The notes: generated from the sequence alone by a model not told the origin. Counted from the first letter of the stretch, positions 27,588-36,786 are shown. The stretch: DNA of 64,000 nucleotides from Catalinimonas niigatensis (GCF_030506285.1 NZ_CP119422.1:4203501-4267500); one strand, 5' to 3'. Program-made: numbers and translations.

Positions 27588-27662
27588 ACGTTTATTTTCT
27601 TCACTGTGTAGATGTAAGTGTAGTCATCATTTTTTTTACCATGATAAATTTTTTTAACTATT

Positions 27663-28724
27663 ATGAGATATCTACAGATACTCTCTTTGCTTGGCTTGTT
27701 ATTTTTAATGCTTTCCTGCGAAGAGGAGGATAATGAAGGAAAACTGCCTTTGCAGGAATGGACCTATACCGGCCTGGGCGATCGCTATGTGGTTAAGGTA
27801 GAAGTTAAAGGTGATTGGGTATATGCAGCTACCCAACAAGGCATGTATAAGCAAAGAGTAGGCAGTAATGACACCCTATGGATAAATGCTGGTTTATCCG
27901 GCATGGAAATAACCGATTTTATTTTCCTTGAAACGGAGCATGTATTGGCCAGTGTAAGCCTGAATAATAGCAATCCCTCCCATACTTTATATATGAGCCA
28001 TGACGGAGGTGCTCACTGGACTGCCATGAATACTAACTTTGGAGGGCAGGAGGGAGCCGTTAGCTGTCAGGCTTTGGACTATGACCCGCATAATCCCCAA
28101 ATAATTTTTGGCAGAGGTAATTACAATGTGACCAAATCTACTGATGGTGGCCAAAGCTGGTCTAGTGTATTTGCAGATTGGGATAATATTGGTTACCAGG
28201 CGGACCTTATAAAGGTCTATGACGAAGACCCTGACATCGTTTGGGCCGGAGGCGAAACCAGCATTTTTTCTCCTTACATGATCAAATCTACTGATGGCGG
28301 ACAAAACTGGCAGCCAGTACAGGTGCCTTCTCAGGGAGATAACGCTGTGTATTCTATAGTAATCCATCCTAACGACCCACAGCAGTTATTGGCAGGTATG
28401 GAAGGGCAGGTAATTGCATCTCAGAATGGTGGTAGCAGTTGGGAAGTTGTGCTCATGCCAGATAATTACAGCTACTTTCTGGATCTGCAAATGAGCCTGG
28501 AAGAAGAAGGAAAAGTGTACGCAGCAGGTACCGACGGTGGAAATAATCTGGGAGATGTCATTATTTATACATCCAATAATTTTGGTGAGGGCTGGAGTAC
28601 TGTTCGTCATCAAGGACAAGAAGGCAAACGATATGCAGCACATGATCTGGGTTTGTATTCAATAGGTGAAGAGGAAGCTATGTATGTAGCCACCAATCAT
28701 GGGGTATTTATCTATAAACCTTAG
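27663..28724 (+). CDS. Lipoprotein with BNR/photosystem-stability-type propeller repeats
   Basis: A 353-residue lipoprotein (lipobox MLSC near residue 19, followed by acidic EEEDNEG). Four Asp-box repeats are visible: MSHDGGAHWTAM, KSTDGGQSWSSV, KSTDGGQNWQPV and ASQNGGSSWEVV, spaced as in sialidase-like or Ycf48-like beta-propellers. No sialidase catalytic residues can be assigned, so a binding or assembly role is more likely than glycosidase activity. It stands alone between the prenyltransferase and the HisA-like gene. Confidence 0.8.
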   Translation: MRYLQILSLLGLLFLMLSCEEEDNEGKLPLQEWTYTGLGDRYVVKVEVKGDWVYAATQQGMYKQRVGSNDTLWINAGLSGMEITDFIFLETEHVLASVSLNNSNPSHTLYMSHDGGAHWTAMNTNFGGQEGAVSCQALDYDPHNPQIIFGRGNYNVTKSTDGGQSWSSVFADWDNIGYQADLIKVYDEDPDIVWAGGETSIFSPYMIKSTDGGQNWQPVQVPSQGDNAVYSIVIHPNDPQQLLAGMEGQVIASQNGGSSWEVVLMPDNYSYFLDLQMSLEEEGKVYAAGTDGGNNLGDVIIYTSNNFGEGWSTVRHQGQEGKRYAAHDLGLYSIGEEEAMYVATNHGVFIYKP

Positions 28725-28852
28725 TAAAATAGGAATCTAGAAAAAGTTCTAGCGAAATAAACGATGAGATAAGGATAAATATTCAGGAACCAAAAGAAAA
28801 AAACCGACGAGCAGACGCTATTGATAAAAAGCACGGTTACTTCTTCTCTTGT

Positions 28853-28887
28853 TTTGCTATTTTATTAGTTTTTAAGCATTATATTTG
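28853..28887 (+). promoter_or_regulatory. Candidate promoter of the HisA-like gene
   Basis: TATATTTG at 28880-28887 matches TAnnTTTG, and TTTG at 28853-28856 lies 23 bases upstream. This is the best two-box match in the window; the leader to the start codon at 28998 would be about 100 bases. Confidence 0.5.
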
Positions 28888-28997
28888 AATCTCATCCAAG
28901 GAATTAGGAATATATTATGTTAATGCTTTAAAAAAACGAATTTATATGTTATATTTCAATTCCATTTTTTGGCAGGAATGAGTTATTGTTTAAGGTT

Positions 28998-29759
28998 ATG
29001 CAACTAAGGAAAATACAGATCATCCCCTCTATTTCTATTCTGAGTAATAAAATTACACGTTTACAACAGGGTAATTTTTCTCGGGAACAGGTATATGAAG
29101 AAAGTCCCATTGACCTGGCTAAAAAATTTGAAGACCATGGCATTACTAAACTACAATTGGTAGATCTGGATGGTACCCGTAGTGGCAAACCTATACATTA
29201 CCATGTTTTGGAGGCCATAGCCGGTCATACCAACCTTGAAGTGGATTTTGCCGGTGGCATCAACACCGATGGTGATGTCAACAAAGCTTTTGAATCAGGA
29301 GCCCGTCGTATTACAGCGGCTACCCTAGCTGTAAAAAACCCCGAAGAATTTGCTTCCTGGGTAATTTCTTATGGTAGAGAAAAGATTGTACTGGGAGGTG
29401 ATGCTATAACCGGTACCCGCGAGGGCAGAAAAATAGCGATACAAGGCTGGCAGCAGGATACAGGCATCAACCTGTTTGACCACGTAGAATATTTCTATAG
29501 TCGGAGTCTTAAATTTCTCAAGACCAGCGATATCTCTAAGGAAGGAAATATTGAAGGGCCTTCTTTTGAGTTATACCGAGATCTAATGGATAAATTTCCC
29601 GGCATCAAACTGATTGCCAGCGGAGGAGTGCAGCGCCTGGAGGATATAGAACACTTACGAGACCTGGGCTTATACGGCGTAGTATTCGGACGTGCCTACT
29701 ACGAAGGGAAAATTAAGCTTAAGGAAATTGAGCGTTTTATAGCTAAACAACCTGCCTGA
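28998..29759 (+). CDS. HisA-like TIM-barrel protein with altered catalytic positions
   Basis: A 253-residue HisA/HisF-family barrel, most like the ProFAR isomerase HisA along its whole length (LVDLDGTRSGKPIHYHVLEAI, GWQQDTGINLFDH, ASGGVQRLEDI, GVVFGRAYYEGKI). Start ATG at 28998; a TTG at 28986 is unlikely. The canonical IPAID start reads IPSIS, so the catalytic Asp of strand 1 is Ser13. The Thr of the TDIS motif is Ser177 (KTSDIS). The central Asp (Asp135, GGDA) and the phosphate-binding glycines remain. No other his gene is nearby; it sits alone before aroE. It may be a diverged paralogue with a different job rather than the histidine enzyme. Confidence 0.75.
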   Translation: MQLRKIQIIPSISILSNKITRLQQGNFSREQVYEESPIDLAKKFEDHGITKLQLVDLDGTRSGKPIHYHVLEAIAGHTNLEVDFAGGINTDGDVNKAFESGARRITAATLAVKNPEEFASWVISYGREKIVLGGDAITGTREGRKIAIQGWQQDTGINLFDHVEYFYSRSLKFLKTSDISKEGNIEGPSFELYRDLMDKFPGIKLIASGGVQRLEDIEHLRDLGLYGVVFGRAYYEGKIKLKEIERFIAKQPA

Positions 29760-29881
29760 TCTTTCTCTTATCAGATACCTGCGTACGGTGTGGTGCAAAA
29801 TTTTGCTTTATTGCCAAATACCTTTATTTTTTGGAGATTAGTCTATCTTGATAGAGTAGACATCGCTTATTTTTTTAAGAC

Positions 29882-30622
29882 ATGAAAAACTTGTACGGAC
29901 TTATAGGCTATCGTCTGAGCCATTCTTTTTCCAAGAAATACTTTAGCAACAAGTTTGAGAAGGAGAAGATAGTAGATTCCAGCTATGAGCTCTTTGAGTT
30001 GGAAGATATTCAGGAGTTTCCCGAAGTGGTAGCCCAACATCCTAATATCAGAGGCATAAATGTGACCATTCCCTATAAACAACAAGTAATGCGGTATCTG
30101 GATGAGCTGGATAGTAGTGCCAAGCAAGTGGGGGCCGTAAATACTATTAAATTTATGGGAAACAAACGTATTGGTTATAATACCGATTACTATGGTTTCA
30201 AAGAGTCATTAGAAAATTGGCTTGGAGCTATCCAGAGCAAGAAAGCTTTGATTCTGGGAACAGGTGGAGCCTCTCGGGCAGTAAAATGTGCGCTTTATGC
30301 TTTAAATATTGATTTTCTCATGGTATCCAGGGAAGCTACAGAGCGGGCAATAAGCTATGGAGAATTACAGAAAAATTACGACCTGAAGGAGTATCCGCTC
30401 ATCATCAATACTACACCACTGGGAATGTCACCCAATGTAGATACTTTTCCGGATATCGCTTATGAACAACTGAGTACCATCCACTTTTGCTATGATTTAG
30501 TGTATAATCCTGAAGTGACAACATTTATGAAAAAGGCAGAAGAAAAAGGAGCAGCAGTGAAAAATGGATTGGAAATGCTGCACTTACAGGCTGAAAAAAG
30601 CTGGGAAATCTGGAATCAATGA
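29882..30622 (+). CDS. aroE: Shikimate dehydrogenase
   Basis: A 246-residue NADP-dependent shikimate dehydrogenase, slightly short for the family. Shikimate-binding residues are seen in YRLSHSFSKKYF, the catalytic Lys in INVTIPYKQQVM, and the Asp in GYNTDYYGF. The cofactor loop is LGTGGASRAVKCAL, and the C-terminus has NGLEMLHLQAEKSWEIW. It reduces 3-dehydroshikimate in aromatic amino-acid synthesis. It starts 122 bases after the HisA-like gene, on the same strand. Confidence 0.93.
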   Translation: MKNLYGLIGYRLSHSFSKKYFSNKFEKEKIVDSSYELFELEDIQEFPEVVAQHPNIRGINVTIPYKQQVMRYLDELDSSAKQVGAVNTIKFMGNKRIGYNTDYYGFKESLENWLGAIQSKKALILGTGGASRAVKCALYALNIDFLMVSREATERAISYGELQKNYDLKEYPLIINTTPLGMSPNVDTFPDIAYEQLSTIHFCYDLVYNPEVTTFMKKAEEKGAAVKNGLEMLHLQAEKSWEIWNQ

Positions 30623-30747
30623 ATGATGGTCATTGACAGATGATTTATGAAGAATGCTAGAGTTGTGAAAATGTAGGTCTTTTGATAAGTTGTTCAACAC
30701 TCTATGATGATCAACCGTTAATCATTATTCATCAATCATCATTCATT
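30618..30747. repeat. Inverted-repeat-bounded AT-rich segment
   Basis: AATGAATGATG (30618-30628) and CATCATTCATT (30737-30747) are perfect 11-base inverted repeats bounding 130 bases rich in ATGAT/ATCAT words. The left arm overlaps the last codon and stop of aroE. It could be a miniature mobile element or a simple-sequence expansion. Confidence 0.45.
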
Positions 30748-30753
30748 ATAGAT

Positions 30754-32778
30754 ATGGATTTCAAACTTATATCTGACTACGAACCTACTGGCGATCAGCC
30801 GGAAGCGATACGGCAGCTTACCGAAGGGATAGAAAATGGTGAGCGAGCACAAACTTTACTGGGCGTGACCGGCTCTGGTAAAACTTTTACTATGGCCAAT
30901 GTAATCGCTAATCTTAATCGCCCTACGCTGGTCATGAGTCATAATAAAACACTGGCGGCACAGCTCTTTGGAGAATTCAAACAGTTTTTCCCTGAAAACG
31001 CCGTAGAGTATTTCATTTCCTACTACGACTATTATCAGCCGGAAGCCTATATTCCCACAACTAATTTATATATAGAAAAGGACCTTGCCATCAATGAGGA
31101 AATTGAAAAGCTGCGCCTTAGTGCTACCTCTTCTTTGCTCTCCGGCAGGCGTGATGTACTGGTAGTGGCATCCGTATCCTGCATTTATGGACTGGGAAAC
31201 CCCGACGAATTTGGTAAGAATGTGATCCGTCTTCAGGAAGGAGATGTATTATCCCGCCAGCGGTTGTTGTATTCGTTGGTAGATATCCTCTACAGCCGTA
31301 GCGAAGCAGAATTCAAAAGAGGAAATTTTAGAGTAAAAGGAGATACGGTAGATATTTTTATCGCTTATGCTGACTTTGCTTATCGCATTTATTTTTGGGG
31401 CGATGAGATAGAAGCTATCCATCGGATTGATCCGCATAGTGGTAAGAAGTTGGCCGATGAACGTCTCATTACTATTTATCCGGCCAATTTGTTTGTGACT
31501 GGAAAAGATACGACTCAGCAGGCAATCCATGAAATACAGGATGATCTGATGGCGCAGATTCAGAATTTCAAAGATGAAAAACGTTTTCTGGAAGCCAAGC
31601 GCATAGAAGAACGCACCGAATTTGACCTGGAAATGATCCGTGAGTTGGGCTATTGTTCGGGTATTGAAAACTACTCCCGATACTTTGACCGCAGGTTTCC
31701 GGGGCAGCGTCCCTTCTGCCTGATGGATTATTTTCCGGAGGATTATCTGATCATGGTAGACGAAAGCCATGTCACTGTGCCCCAGGTACGTGCCATGTGG
31801 GGAGGCGACCGTGCTCGTAAGGTAAGTCTGGTTGACTATGGCTTCCGTCTGCCTTCAGCGCTGGACAACCGCCCATTGACATTCAACGAATTTGAAGACC
31901 TGACAAACCAGATTGTCTACGTAAGTGCCACACCCAGTGAATATGAGTTACAGAAATCCGAAGGGATTGTAGTAGAGCAGGTAATTCGCCCTACCGGGTT
32001 GCTCGATCCGGTGATTGAAGTACGTCCTAGCCCTAACCAGATTGATGACTTGCTGGGAGAAATTGATGAGCGGGTGAAACTACACGAAAGAGTGCTGGTC
32101 ACTACTTTGACGAAGCGTATGGCAGAAGAAATGCAAAAGTTTCTGGAACGAGCGGGTGTCCGCAGCCGATATATTCACTCCGAAGTAAAGCCTCTTGACA
32201 GGGTGGAAATTTTACGTGAATTGCGCTTGGGTATATTTGATGTACTGGTAGGCGTAAACTTATTGCGGGAAGGTCTGGATTTGCCGGAAGTATCCCTGGT
32301 TGCCATTCTGGATGCAGATAAAGAGGGCTTCTTAAGAAATGAACGCTCTCTTGTTCAAACGATAGGCCGTGCCGCCCGTAATGAAAATGGTATGGTCATC
32401 ATGTATGCTGATAGAATGACAGGCTCTATGCAGGCTGCCATAGACGAAACCAATCGCCGCCGTAGTAAGCAGATGGCCTATAATGAACAGCATGGCATTA
32501 CGCCCAAGACTATCCTCAAGTCCAAAGAAGCCATTATGTTCTCTACCCGTGTGGCTGATTCTAAGAAAGTAATGAAGAAAGCGTATGCCGGACCGGACGA
32601 AGTCAGCATAGCAGCAGATCCGGTAGTGGCCTACATGAACAAAGATGATCTGGAAAAACTAATCAGCAAAACCCAGAAGAATATGGAAAAAGCGGCCAGA
32701 GAACTGGACTTTATGGAAGCAGCCAGGATGCGGGATGAGTTAAATGAACTGAAAAAACTTTACGAACAAAAAGAATAG
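30754..32778 (+). CDS. uvrB: Excinuclease ABC subunit B
   Basis: A 674-residue UvrB, full length. I start it at ATG 30754 (MDFKLISDY), which matches the family; an in-frame ATG at 30682 would add 24 residues from the repeat-like spacer. Walker A GVTGSGKT is at residues 37-44. The DNA-damage hairpin region reads SYYDYYQPEAYIP, the helicase motif MVDESHVT, and motif VI QTIGRAARN. A C-terminal UVR domain binds UvrC (AARELDFMEAARMRDELNELK). It verifies DNA lesions in nucleotide excision repair. Confidence 0.97.
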   Translation: MDFKLISDYEPTGDQPEAIRQLTEGIENGERAQTLLGVTGSGKTFTMANVIANLNRPTLVMSHNKTLAAQLFGEFKQFFPENAVEYFISYYDYYQPEAYIPTTNLYIEKDLAINEEIEKLRLSATSSLLSGRRDVLVVASVSCIYGLGNPDEFGKNVIRLQEGDVLSRQRLLYSLVDILYSRSEAEFKRGNFRVKGDTVDIFIAYADFAYRIYFWGDEIEAIHRIDPHSGKKLADERLITIYPANLFVTGKDTTQQAIHEIQDDLMAQIQNFKDEKRFLEAKRIEERTEFDLEMIRELGYCSGIENYSRYFDRRFPGQRPFCLMDYFPEDYLIMVDESHVTVPQVRAMWGGDRARKVSLVDYGFRLPSALDNRPLTFNEFEDLTNQIVYVSATPSEYELQKSEGIVVEQVIRPTGLLDPVIEVRPSPNQIDDLLGEIDERVKLHERVLVTTLTKRMAEEMQKFLERAGVRSRYIHSEVKPLDRVEILRELRLGIFDVLVGVNLLREGLDLPEVSLVAILDADKEGFLRNERSLVQTIGRAARNENGMVIMYADRMTGSMQAAIDETNRRRSKQMAYNEQHGITPKTILKSKEAIMFSTRVADSKKVMKKAYAGPDEVSIAADPVVAYMNKDDLEKLISKTQKNMEKAARELDFMEAARMRDELNELKKLYEQKE

Positions 32779-32808
32779 CTGTTACCTTTACCGAAACTAT
32801 CGGTTACT

Positions 32809-33240
32809 ATGAAGAAATTCTTATTACTCTCATTATTTTTTATCTTCCTGTATTTGTACTCTCAGGAAATACAAGCTCAGTACCTGTTTACTGCCCAGGT
32901 TGATGCATATAAAACAGATAATCGCGATCCTTTTGAATTTGTAGACAAAGCTCAGTTTGGTGTGGAAGTCAACTATTTCCTTTATGATCAGTTAGCGATG
33001 ACCGGTGGGTTAGAGGTCTGGACAGAAAGCGTACGCTTTGTACCCGGCATGCGGTTCTATCCTATTAACCCTGTCTTTTTGCGCTTTCGCCCTTTGCTAG
33101 GCAAAGAAGTAGATTATGCTTTTGGCGTAGGGTATGCACGCAAAATTACCGACAACTGGCGGGTAGAAGCCATGACTGATTATTACTTTGAGCGCAGTAA
33201 TCTGGCTATCCGCTTTGGCGTTGGCTATACCTTGTACTAA
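32809..33240 (+). CDS. Small exported protein, probable outer-membrane barrel
   Basis: A 143-residue protein with a signal peptide (to IQAQ). The rest alternates hydrophobic and polar residues and ends in an aromatic residue (FGVGYTLY), as in small beta-barrel outer-membrane proteins of about eight strands. I cannot assign a family. It starts 30 bases after uvrB and could be transcribed from it. It converges on tadA with 4 bases between the stop codons. Confidence 0.6.
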   Translation: MKKFLLLSLFFIFLYLYSQEIQAQYLFTAQVDAYKTDNRDPFEFVDKAQFGVEVNYFLYDQLAMTGGLEVWTESVRFVPGMRFYPINPVFLRFRPLLGKEVDYAFGVGYARKITDNWRVEAMTDYYFERSNLAIRFGVGYTLY

Positions 33241-33244
33241 GCTT

Positions 33245-33697
33245 TTACTTTCCTCGCATACGCCGGAAGAATGACTGTATCAATTCCATACTTTCCTGTG
33301 CCAGAATGCCTTGTCTGAGTTGAGTGCGGGGATGTAAGATACGATCCTGGTATTTTGTAAAGCCTTTTTTCTCGTCCGGTGCAGCATATACCAGCGTACC
33401 TATCTGTGCCCAGTGAATAGCACCAGCACACATTACGCAAGGTTCCAATGTGACATAGAGTGTACATTCCGGCAGGTATTTAGCTCCCAAATGATTAAAT
33501 GCAGAGGTAAGCGCAAGCATCTCGGCATGGGCAGTAACATCATGTAGCTTTTCAGTCTGGTTGTAAGCTTTGCCAATGATGCGGTTGTTGACTACCACTA
33601 TTGCCCCTACCGGAATTTCATCTTCTTCGTAAGCCTGCTCTGCCAGGCGAAGCGCCTGCTGCATATAGTATTCGTCGTCAGGTTTGAGTATACCCAC
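33245..33697 (-). CDS. tadA: tRNA-specific adenosine deaminase
   Basis: A 150-residue cytidine/deoxycytidylate deaminase-fold enzyme. The zinc and catalytic motif is HAEM (VTAHAEMLAL), and the second half is PCVMCAGAI. It converts the wobble adenosine of tRNA-Arg(ACG) to inosine. I propose the GTG ending at 33697 (read as Met, then GILKPDDEYYMQQAL), two bases after the stop of the upstream gene; the longer frame to 33748 would lie inside that gene. Other nucleoside deaminases (such as guanine deaminase) share these motifs but the length and context fit TadA. Confidence 0.88.
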   Translation of the reverse strand: MGILKPDDEYYMQQALRLAEQAYEEDEIPVGAIVVVNNRIIGKAYNQTEKLHDVTAHAEMLALTSAFNHLGAKYLPECTLYVTLEPCVMCAGAIHWAQIGTLVYAAPDEKKGFTKYQDRILHPRTQLRQGILAQESMELIQSFFRRMRGK

Positions 33698-33699
33698 AC

Positions 33700-34263
33700 T
33701 TATTTGATTTGGATGCTTTGCATCATTTCTGCCGCTGTACCTTCCCATTGCTGTTGCTGAGCTTGCGGACTGCTAAAATTAAAAACCAGCGTCTTTCCAT
33801 TATGCACTGTGTATTGAATTCGGGTGTATTTGCGAATAGGTTGCTGAGGGGCTAAAGCATTCTCTTCAGGACGTACAATAGAAGAAAATTCAAACACGAC
33901 AAAGTTTTTTCCATTAATTTCCTCCACCTCTTCTCTGGAAAAGCTAACCTCATCATACAACTCCAACAAACTGGCTTTATAAAAATCTTTGAGAATGGGA
34001 AGATCAGACGGACGCCAGCGGGTATTGGAGGTGCTAACAGTAAAATCTACCGTTTGCCTGTCGTTAGTATAAGCAGCAATAGGCTTGCGAGCGGTAAGAT
34101 AACGTTGATCCATTAACTCTTCTGTCATAGGCTGAAAAGCTTTGGGAATACCTACTTCAATGTTCTCAGTAATCTTGGTTTTGATCAGATCATTTAATGG
34201 CCGTTGAAAGCTACAAAGGAGCAGCAAGCTAAGAAAGATGAGAGGTTTTATGTTTTTATTCAT
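33700..34263 (-). CDS. Exported protein of unknown function
   Basis: A 187-residue protein with a signal peptide or lipid-free anchor (MNKNIKPLIFLSLLLLCSF). The mature part has no motif I can name; the second half (GKNFVVFEFSSIVRP, YTRIQYTVHNGKTLVFNFSS) looks like a PsbP-type or lipid-binding beta-sheet. ATG 34269 is an alternative start two codons upstream. It is followed almost immediately by tadA (2-base gap), so the two share a transcript. Confidence 0.6.
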   Translation of the reverse strand: MNKNIKPLIFLSLLLLCSFQRPLNDLIKTKITENIEVGIPKAFQPMTEELMDQRYLTARKPIAAYTNDRQTVDFTVSTSNTRWRPSDLPILKDFYKASLLELYDEVSFSREEVEEINGKNFVVFEFSSIVRPEENALAPQQPIRKYTRIQYTVHNGKTLVFNFSSPQAQQQQWEGTAAEMMQSIQIK

Positions 34264-34303
34264 GATCATGGGATATCTTCAGGGTTAACGGATACCATTG
34301 GAG

Positions 34304-34311
34304 CAAAAGTA
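34304..34311 (-). promoter_or_regulatory. Candidate -7 element for the tadA transcript
   Basis: On the minus strand TACTTTTG fits TAnnTTTG about 40 bases upstream of the first gene of the pair. No convincing -33 element was found. Confidence 0.3.
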
Positions 34312-34404
34312 TAGCCAAAAACATTATTGATCTATGAAAACAGTATACATTTTCGGTGGTTCTATACATGTATAAATCAATTTTTTTAACTAATGGAGGT
34401 AACA

Positions 34405-35046
34405 ATGAAAAACAAGATTATATCCAAATCCTTGCCTGTTTTTTCTTTGATCATGGCACTCATATGGGTCTTTGTAGCCTGTGACCCAGGCCCTAGACAG
34501 GGACCTAAGTCTGGCGAGGCAGGTGAAGAGCCGGAGGCTTATGGCTTGCAAGAGGATGATCTTCCTGGGGTAGAAACAGAGGATGAAGGAAATCGAGCCG
34601 AGGGACAAAGTGAAAATTCTGCTCAAAAGAATCAGGAAAATGATGTAGCAGCAGGAGAATTCAGCGAAGAAGAAGCGATGTATCCTGCTGAGAAGATAGA
34701 GGAAGAAACCAATCTCAACAGCAATGATCCACTGGAACTTGATGCTGAATTTATGAGTGTATCCAAAAAGATGCTGATGTCTACACTTAATGGACATAGA
34801 ACAGACCTTGAACACCATATCAGAGAACTGCAACAAACACCTGGTAACTCTGAAGACTCCAGTGTATTAGCAGGGAATGTAGAAAAGCTCAGACTTTACC
34901 TTAAAAAACTAGATATTGAAATGGCTAAGGTAAGGGGAGTTGATGAAGAAAATTTTGGGGAAGTAGCCGAAAGTGCACAAGCAACTATCCAGGGTGCAGG
35001 AGCGCTGATAGCGAGTAGAAGAATGCGTATTACCCAAGGGTATTAG
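34405..35046 (+). CDS. Acidic lipoprotein of unknown function
   Basis: A 213-residue protein starting at ATG 34405, preceded by a strong GGAGG Shine-Dalgarno sequence seven bases upstream, which is uncommon in this phylum. The signal leads to a lipobox-like LIWVFVAC, Cys near residue 26. Residues about 30-100 are low-complexity and strongly acidic (many Glu, Asp, Gly, Gln). Residues 115-200 look helical. No family recognised. A palindromic terminator follows. Confidence 0.65.
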   Translation: MKNKIISKSLPVFSLIMALIWVFVACDPGPRQGPKSGEAGEEPEAYGLQEDDLPGVETEDEGNRAEGQSENSAQKNQENDVAAGEFSEEEAMYPAEKIEEETNLNSNDPLELDAEFMSVSKKMLMSTLNGHRTDLEHHIRELQQTPGNSEDSSVLAGNVEKLRLYLKKLDIEMAKVRGVDEENFGEVAESAQATIQGAGALIASRRMRITQGY

Positions 35047-35072
35047 TCTAATTGAAAGAAAAGAGATAAAAA

Positions 35073-35103
35073 AAGCCGATTCAATTGAATCGGCTTCTGC
35101 TTT
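35073..35103. terminator. Bidirectional terminator
   Basis: AAGCCGATTCAA (35073-35084) and TTGAATCGGCTT (35085-35096) form a perfect 24-base palindrome. A-runs lie on the left and T-runs on the right, so it can end both the + gene stopping at 35046 and the - gene stopping at 35104. Confidence 0.85.
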
Positions 35104-35574
35104 TTAAAGAGTGAGTCCTGCAGATGCACGTAATGCTTTTAGATCTGATAAGGCTAGCTTAACACTCTCTCGCTGACCGATGATGAGATTACAAGTGGAA
35201 CCTTCTGCATCTGCCAAAATATTTTCGTATTGGGTCAATATGTTTAATTCGCTTTTGAGACAAGTCTCCAATGTCTGTTCAACAGAATTGAGTAACACTA
35301 ACAAATCAGGCTGTGCAAATGACTCCTGAATAAAATCAGGATCAAGAGGAGCGGAAGAAGGTTCGCCACCTAAATAGCGGATTTCTTCTCGGGTAGACTT
35401 ACGAAAGTTTTCCCGTTGCTCTGCCAGGGTCATAAATAAACCCTTCAATGAAGGGTCATCAATTTCTTCTGCAGCCCTATGATATCCCTTTTTAGCATCA
35501 ATGCTTTTAGCAAGCAGGCTGTTTAATCGGCTTAATGTTTCAGATTTTTTAATCATCCCTTCTGAAATATTCAT
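35104..35574 (-). CDS. PA2169/DUF2383-type four-helix protein
   Basis: A 156-residue all-helical protein resembling the DUF2383/PA2169 family, a ferritin-like four-helix bundle (LNSLLAKSIDAKKGYHRAAEEI, LFMTLAEQRENFRKSTREEI, LGGEPS). The function of the family is unknown; members are often stress-induced. Its promoter has a good -7 element. It borders the gene-poor stretch starting at 35575. Confidence 0.75.
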   Translation of the reverse strand: MNISEGMIKKSETLSRLNSLLAKSIDAKKGYHRAAEEIDDPSLKGLFMTLAEQRENFRKSTREEIRYLGGEPSSAPLDPDFIQESFAQPDLLVLLNSVEQTLETCLKSELNILTQYENILADAEGSTCNLIIGQRESVKLALSDLKALRASAGLTL

Positions 35575-35617
35575 ATGTTAATAATAGTTTAAAAAATTGC
35601 TTTCGCTGATATATACG

Positions 35618-35625
35618 CAAAGTTA
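35618..35625 (-). promoter_or_regulatory. Candidate -7 element of the DUF2383-type gene
   Basis: On the minus strand TAACTTTG matches TAnnTTTG, with the start codon 44 bases downstream. A TTG lies 12 bases upstream, too close for a typical -33 box. Confidence 0.4.
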
Positions 35626-36703
35626 ATACCTTTAGTGCAACTATTTTTAAAAAAATAATAAATTTTTTTATTCTTCCTGACAAGGTGTTAAAATAATATT
35701 ATTGTAAGCAATTATATAACAAAAATAAAATCGCTTAAAGATTCTGTTACAGGATATTATACTGTATCTATCAAAGATTGTGCAATAGAATATGGTTATC
35801 TAATATATATGCTTAAATAATAATAATTTACAATATTTAATTCTTTGTTTAAAGCAATATACACATAATTTATTTTGTTTTTATTGAATGAAACAAAATT
35901 TATATGAATAAAAGCTTTTTAATCTCTTCAATGATTAGTAAAAACCATATTACATTATGTAATCTGCCTGTGTAGAGGGGGTTGCACATATCGTGGTGTA
36001 TTAACCTATTTGAGGAAATATATGGAGCCTAAAGACTGTAATAACGGCATCACTTTGAACCTAGATGTGCATGATCAATTAAGAAATTATTAATTGTAAG
36101 AAAAAAAGCACATGTTCCACTAACATTGGGACACGAGCTTATCAAAAAATCAGAGCTCCCTCAAAAAGAAAACTTTGTGCTGGATTACATTGGGTTGCAA
36201 ATAATGTCTGTAGCCTACTAGTAACCACACCAGTAAAAGTGAAGCTATCACTGTTATCAGAAAGTTCGGGATGTCCATGTGAGACACGAAATCTGGCAGC
36301 TATTGAATTGATCCGTCAAACGAAAAGAAATGGTCAGGGAAATCCAACAAACACTAAACTGTGAACTCACCAGAAAACAAGAACACCAGATTAGCTACTG
36401 AAGTATCCATCACTTTCCTGATGCCGATCTCTAATTCTTTATTCCGGAGTGTAGGGAGCTAATCCTAGTATTCCCAATTAGAATAAAAAAAATAGTGGCA
36501 AATATAAAATTGCAGGAAAGCTTACCAATAATCATTTCGCTGCATTGAATTTTACAAAACTCTCATTCCTTAAATATATTCAAAAGGAAAAGAAGAGTAG
36601 AGTGAATGGCCTTCTTCCTTCATTGAAACTAAAGTTGTCTGGGCTTTGCTTTTTCTGTACAAAGGCGATATCGGTTTTTTTTGGAAGAAAAAATCATGAC
36701 AAA

Positions 36704-36733
36704 CAAAAAAACCTGCCTCTGAGAGACAGGTTT
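36704..36733 (-). terminator. Terminator of the small exported protein gene
   Basis: On the minus strand AAACCTG (36727-36733) pairs with CAGGTTT (36709-36715), extended inside by CTC/GAG, and is followed by a T-run. It lies about 54 bases past the stop at 36787. Confidence 0.75.
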
Positions 36734-36786
36734 CCATATTTCCGGCGTCAGCTTCCGGAAATGTGTATTAAACAAAAGGGAAATCT

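Larger units (their letters stand above)
35575..36786. other. Gene-poor stretch of 1.2 kb
   Basis: Bases 35580-35950 are very AT-rich. Two tiny frames with ATG occur on the + strand: at about 35904 (MNKSFLISSMISKNH, 23 codons) and 36021 (MEPKDCNNGITLNLD, 23 codons). Bases 36100-36500 have more coding-like composition but every frame is broken; the longest is about 57 codons without a start on the minus strand (36130-36310). I cannot identify the source. An 82-codon + frame at 36545 crosses a terminator and is probably not real. Confidence 0.6.
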
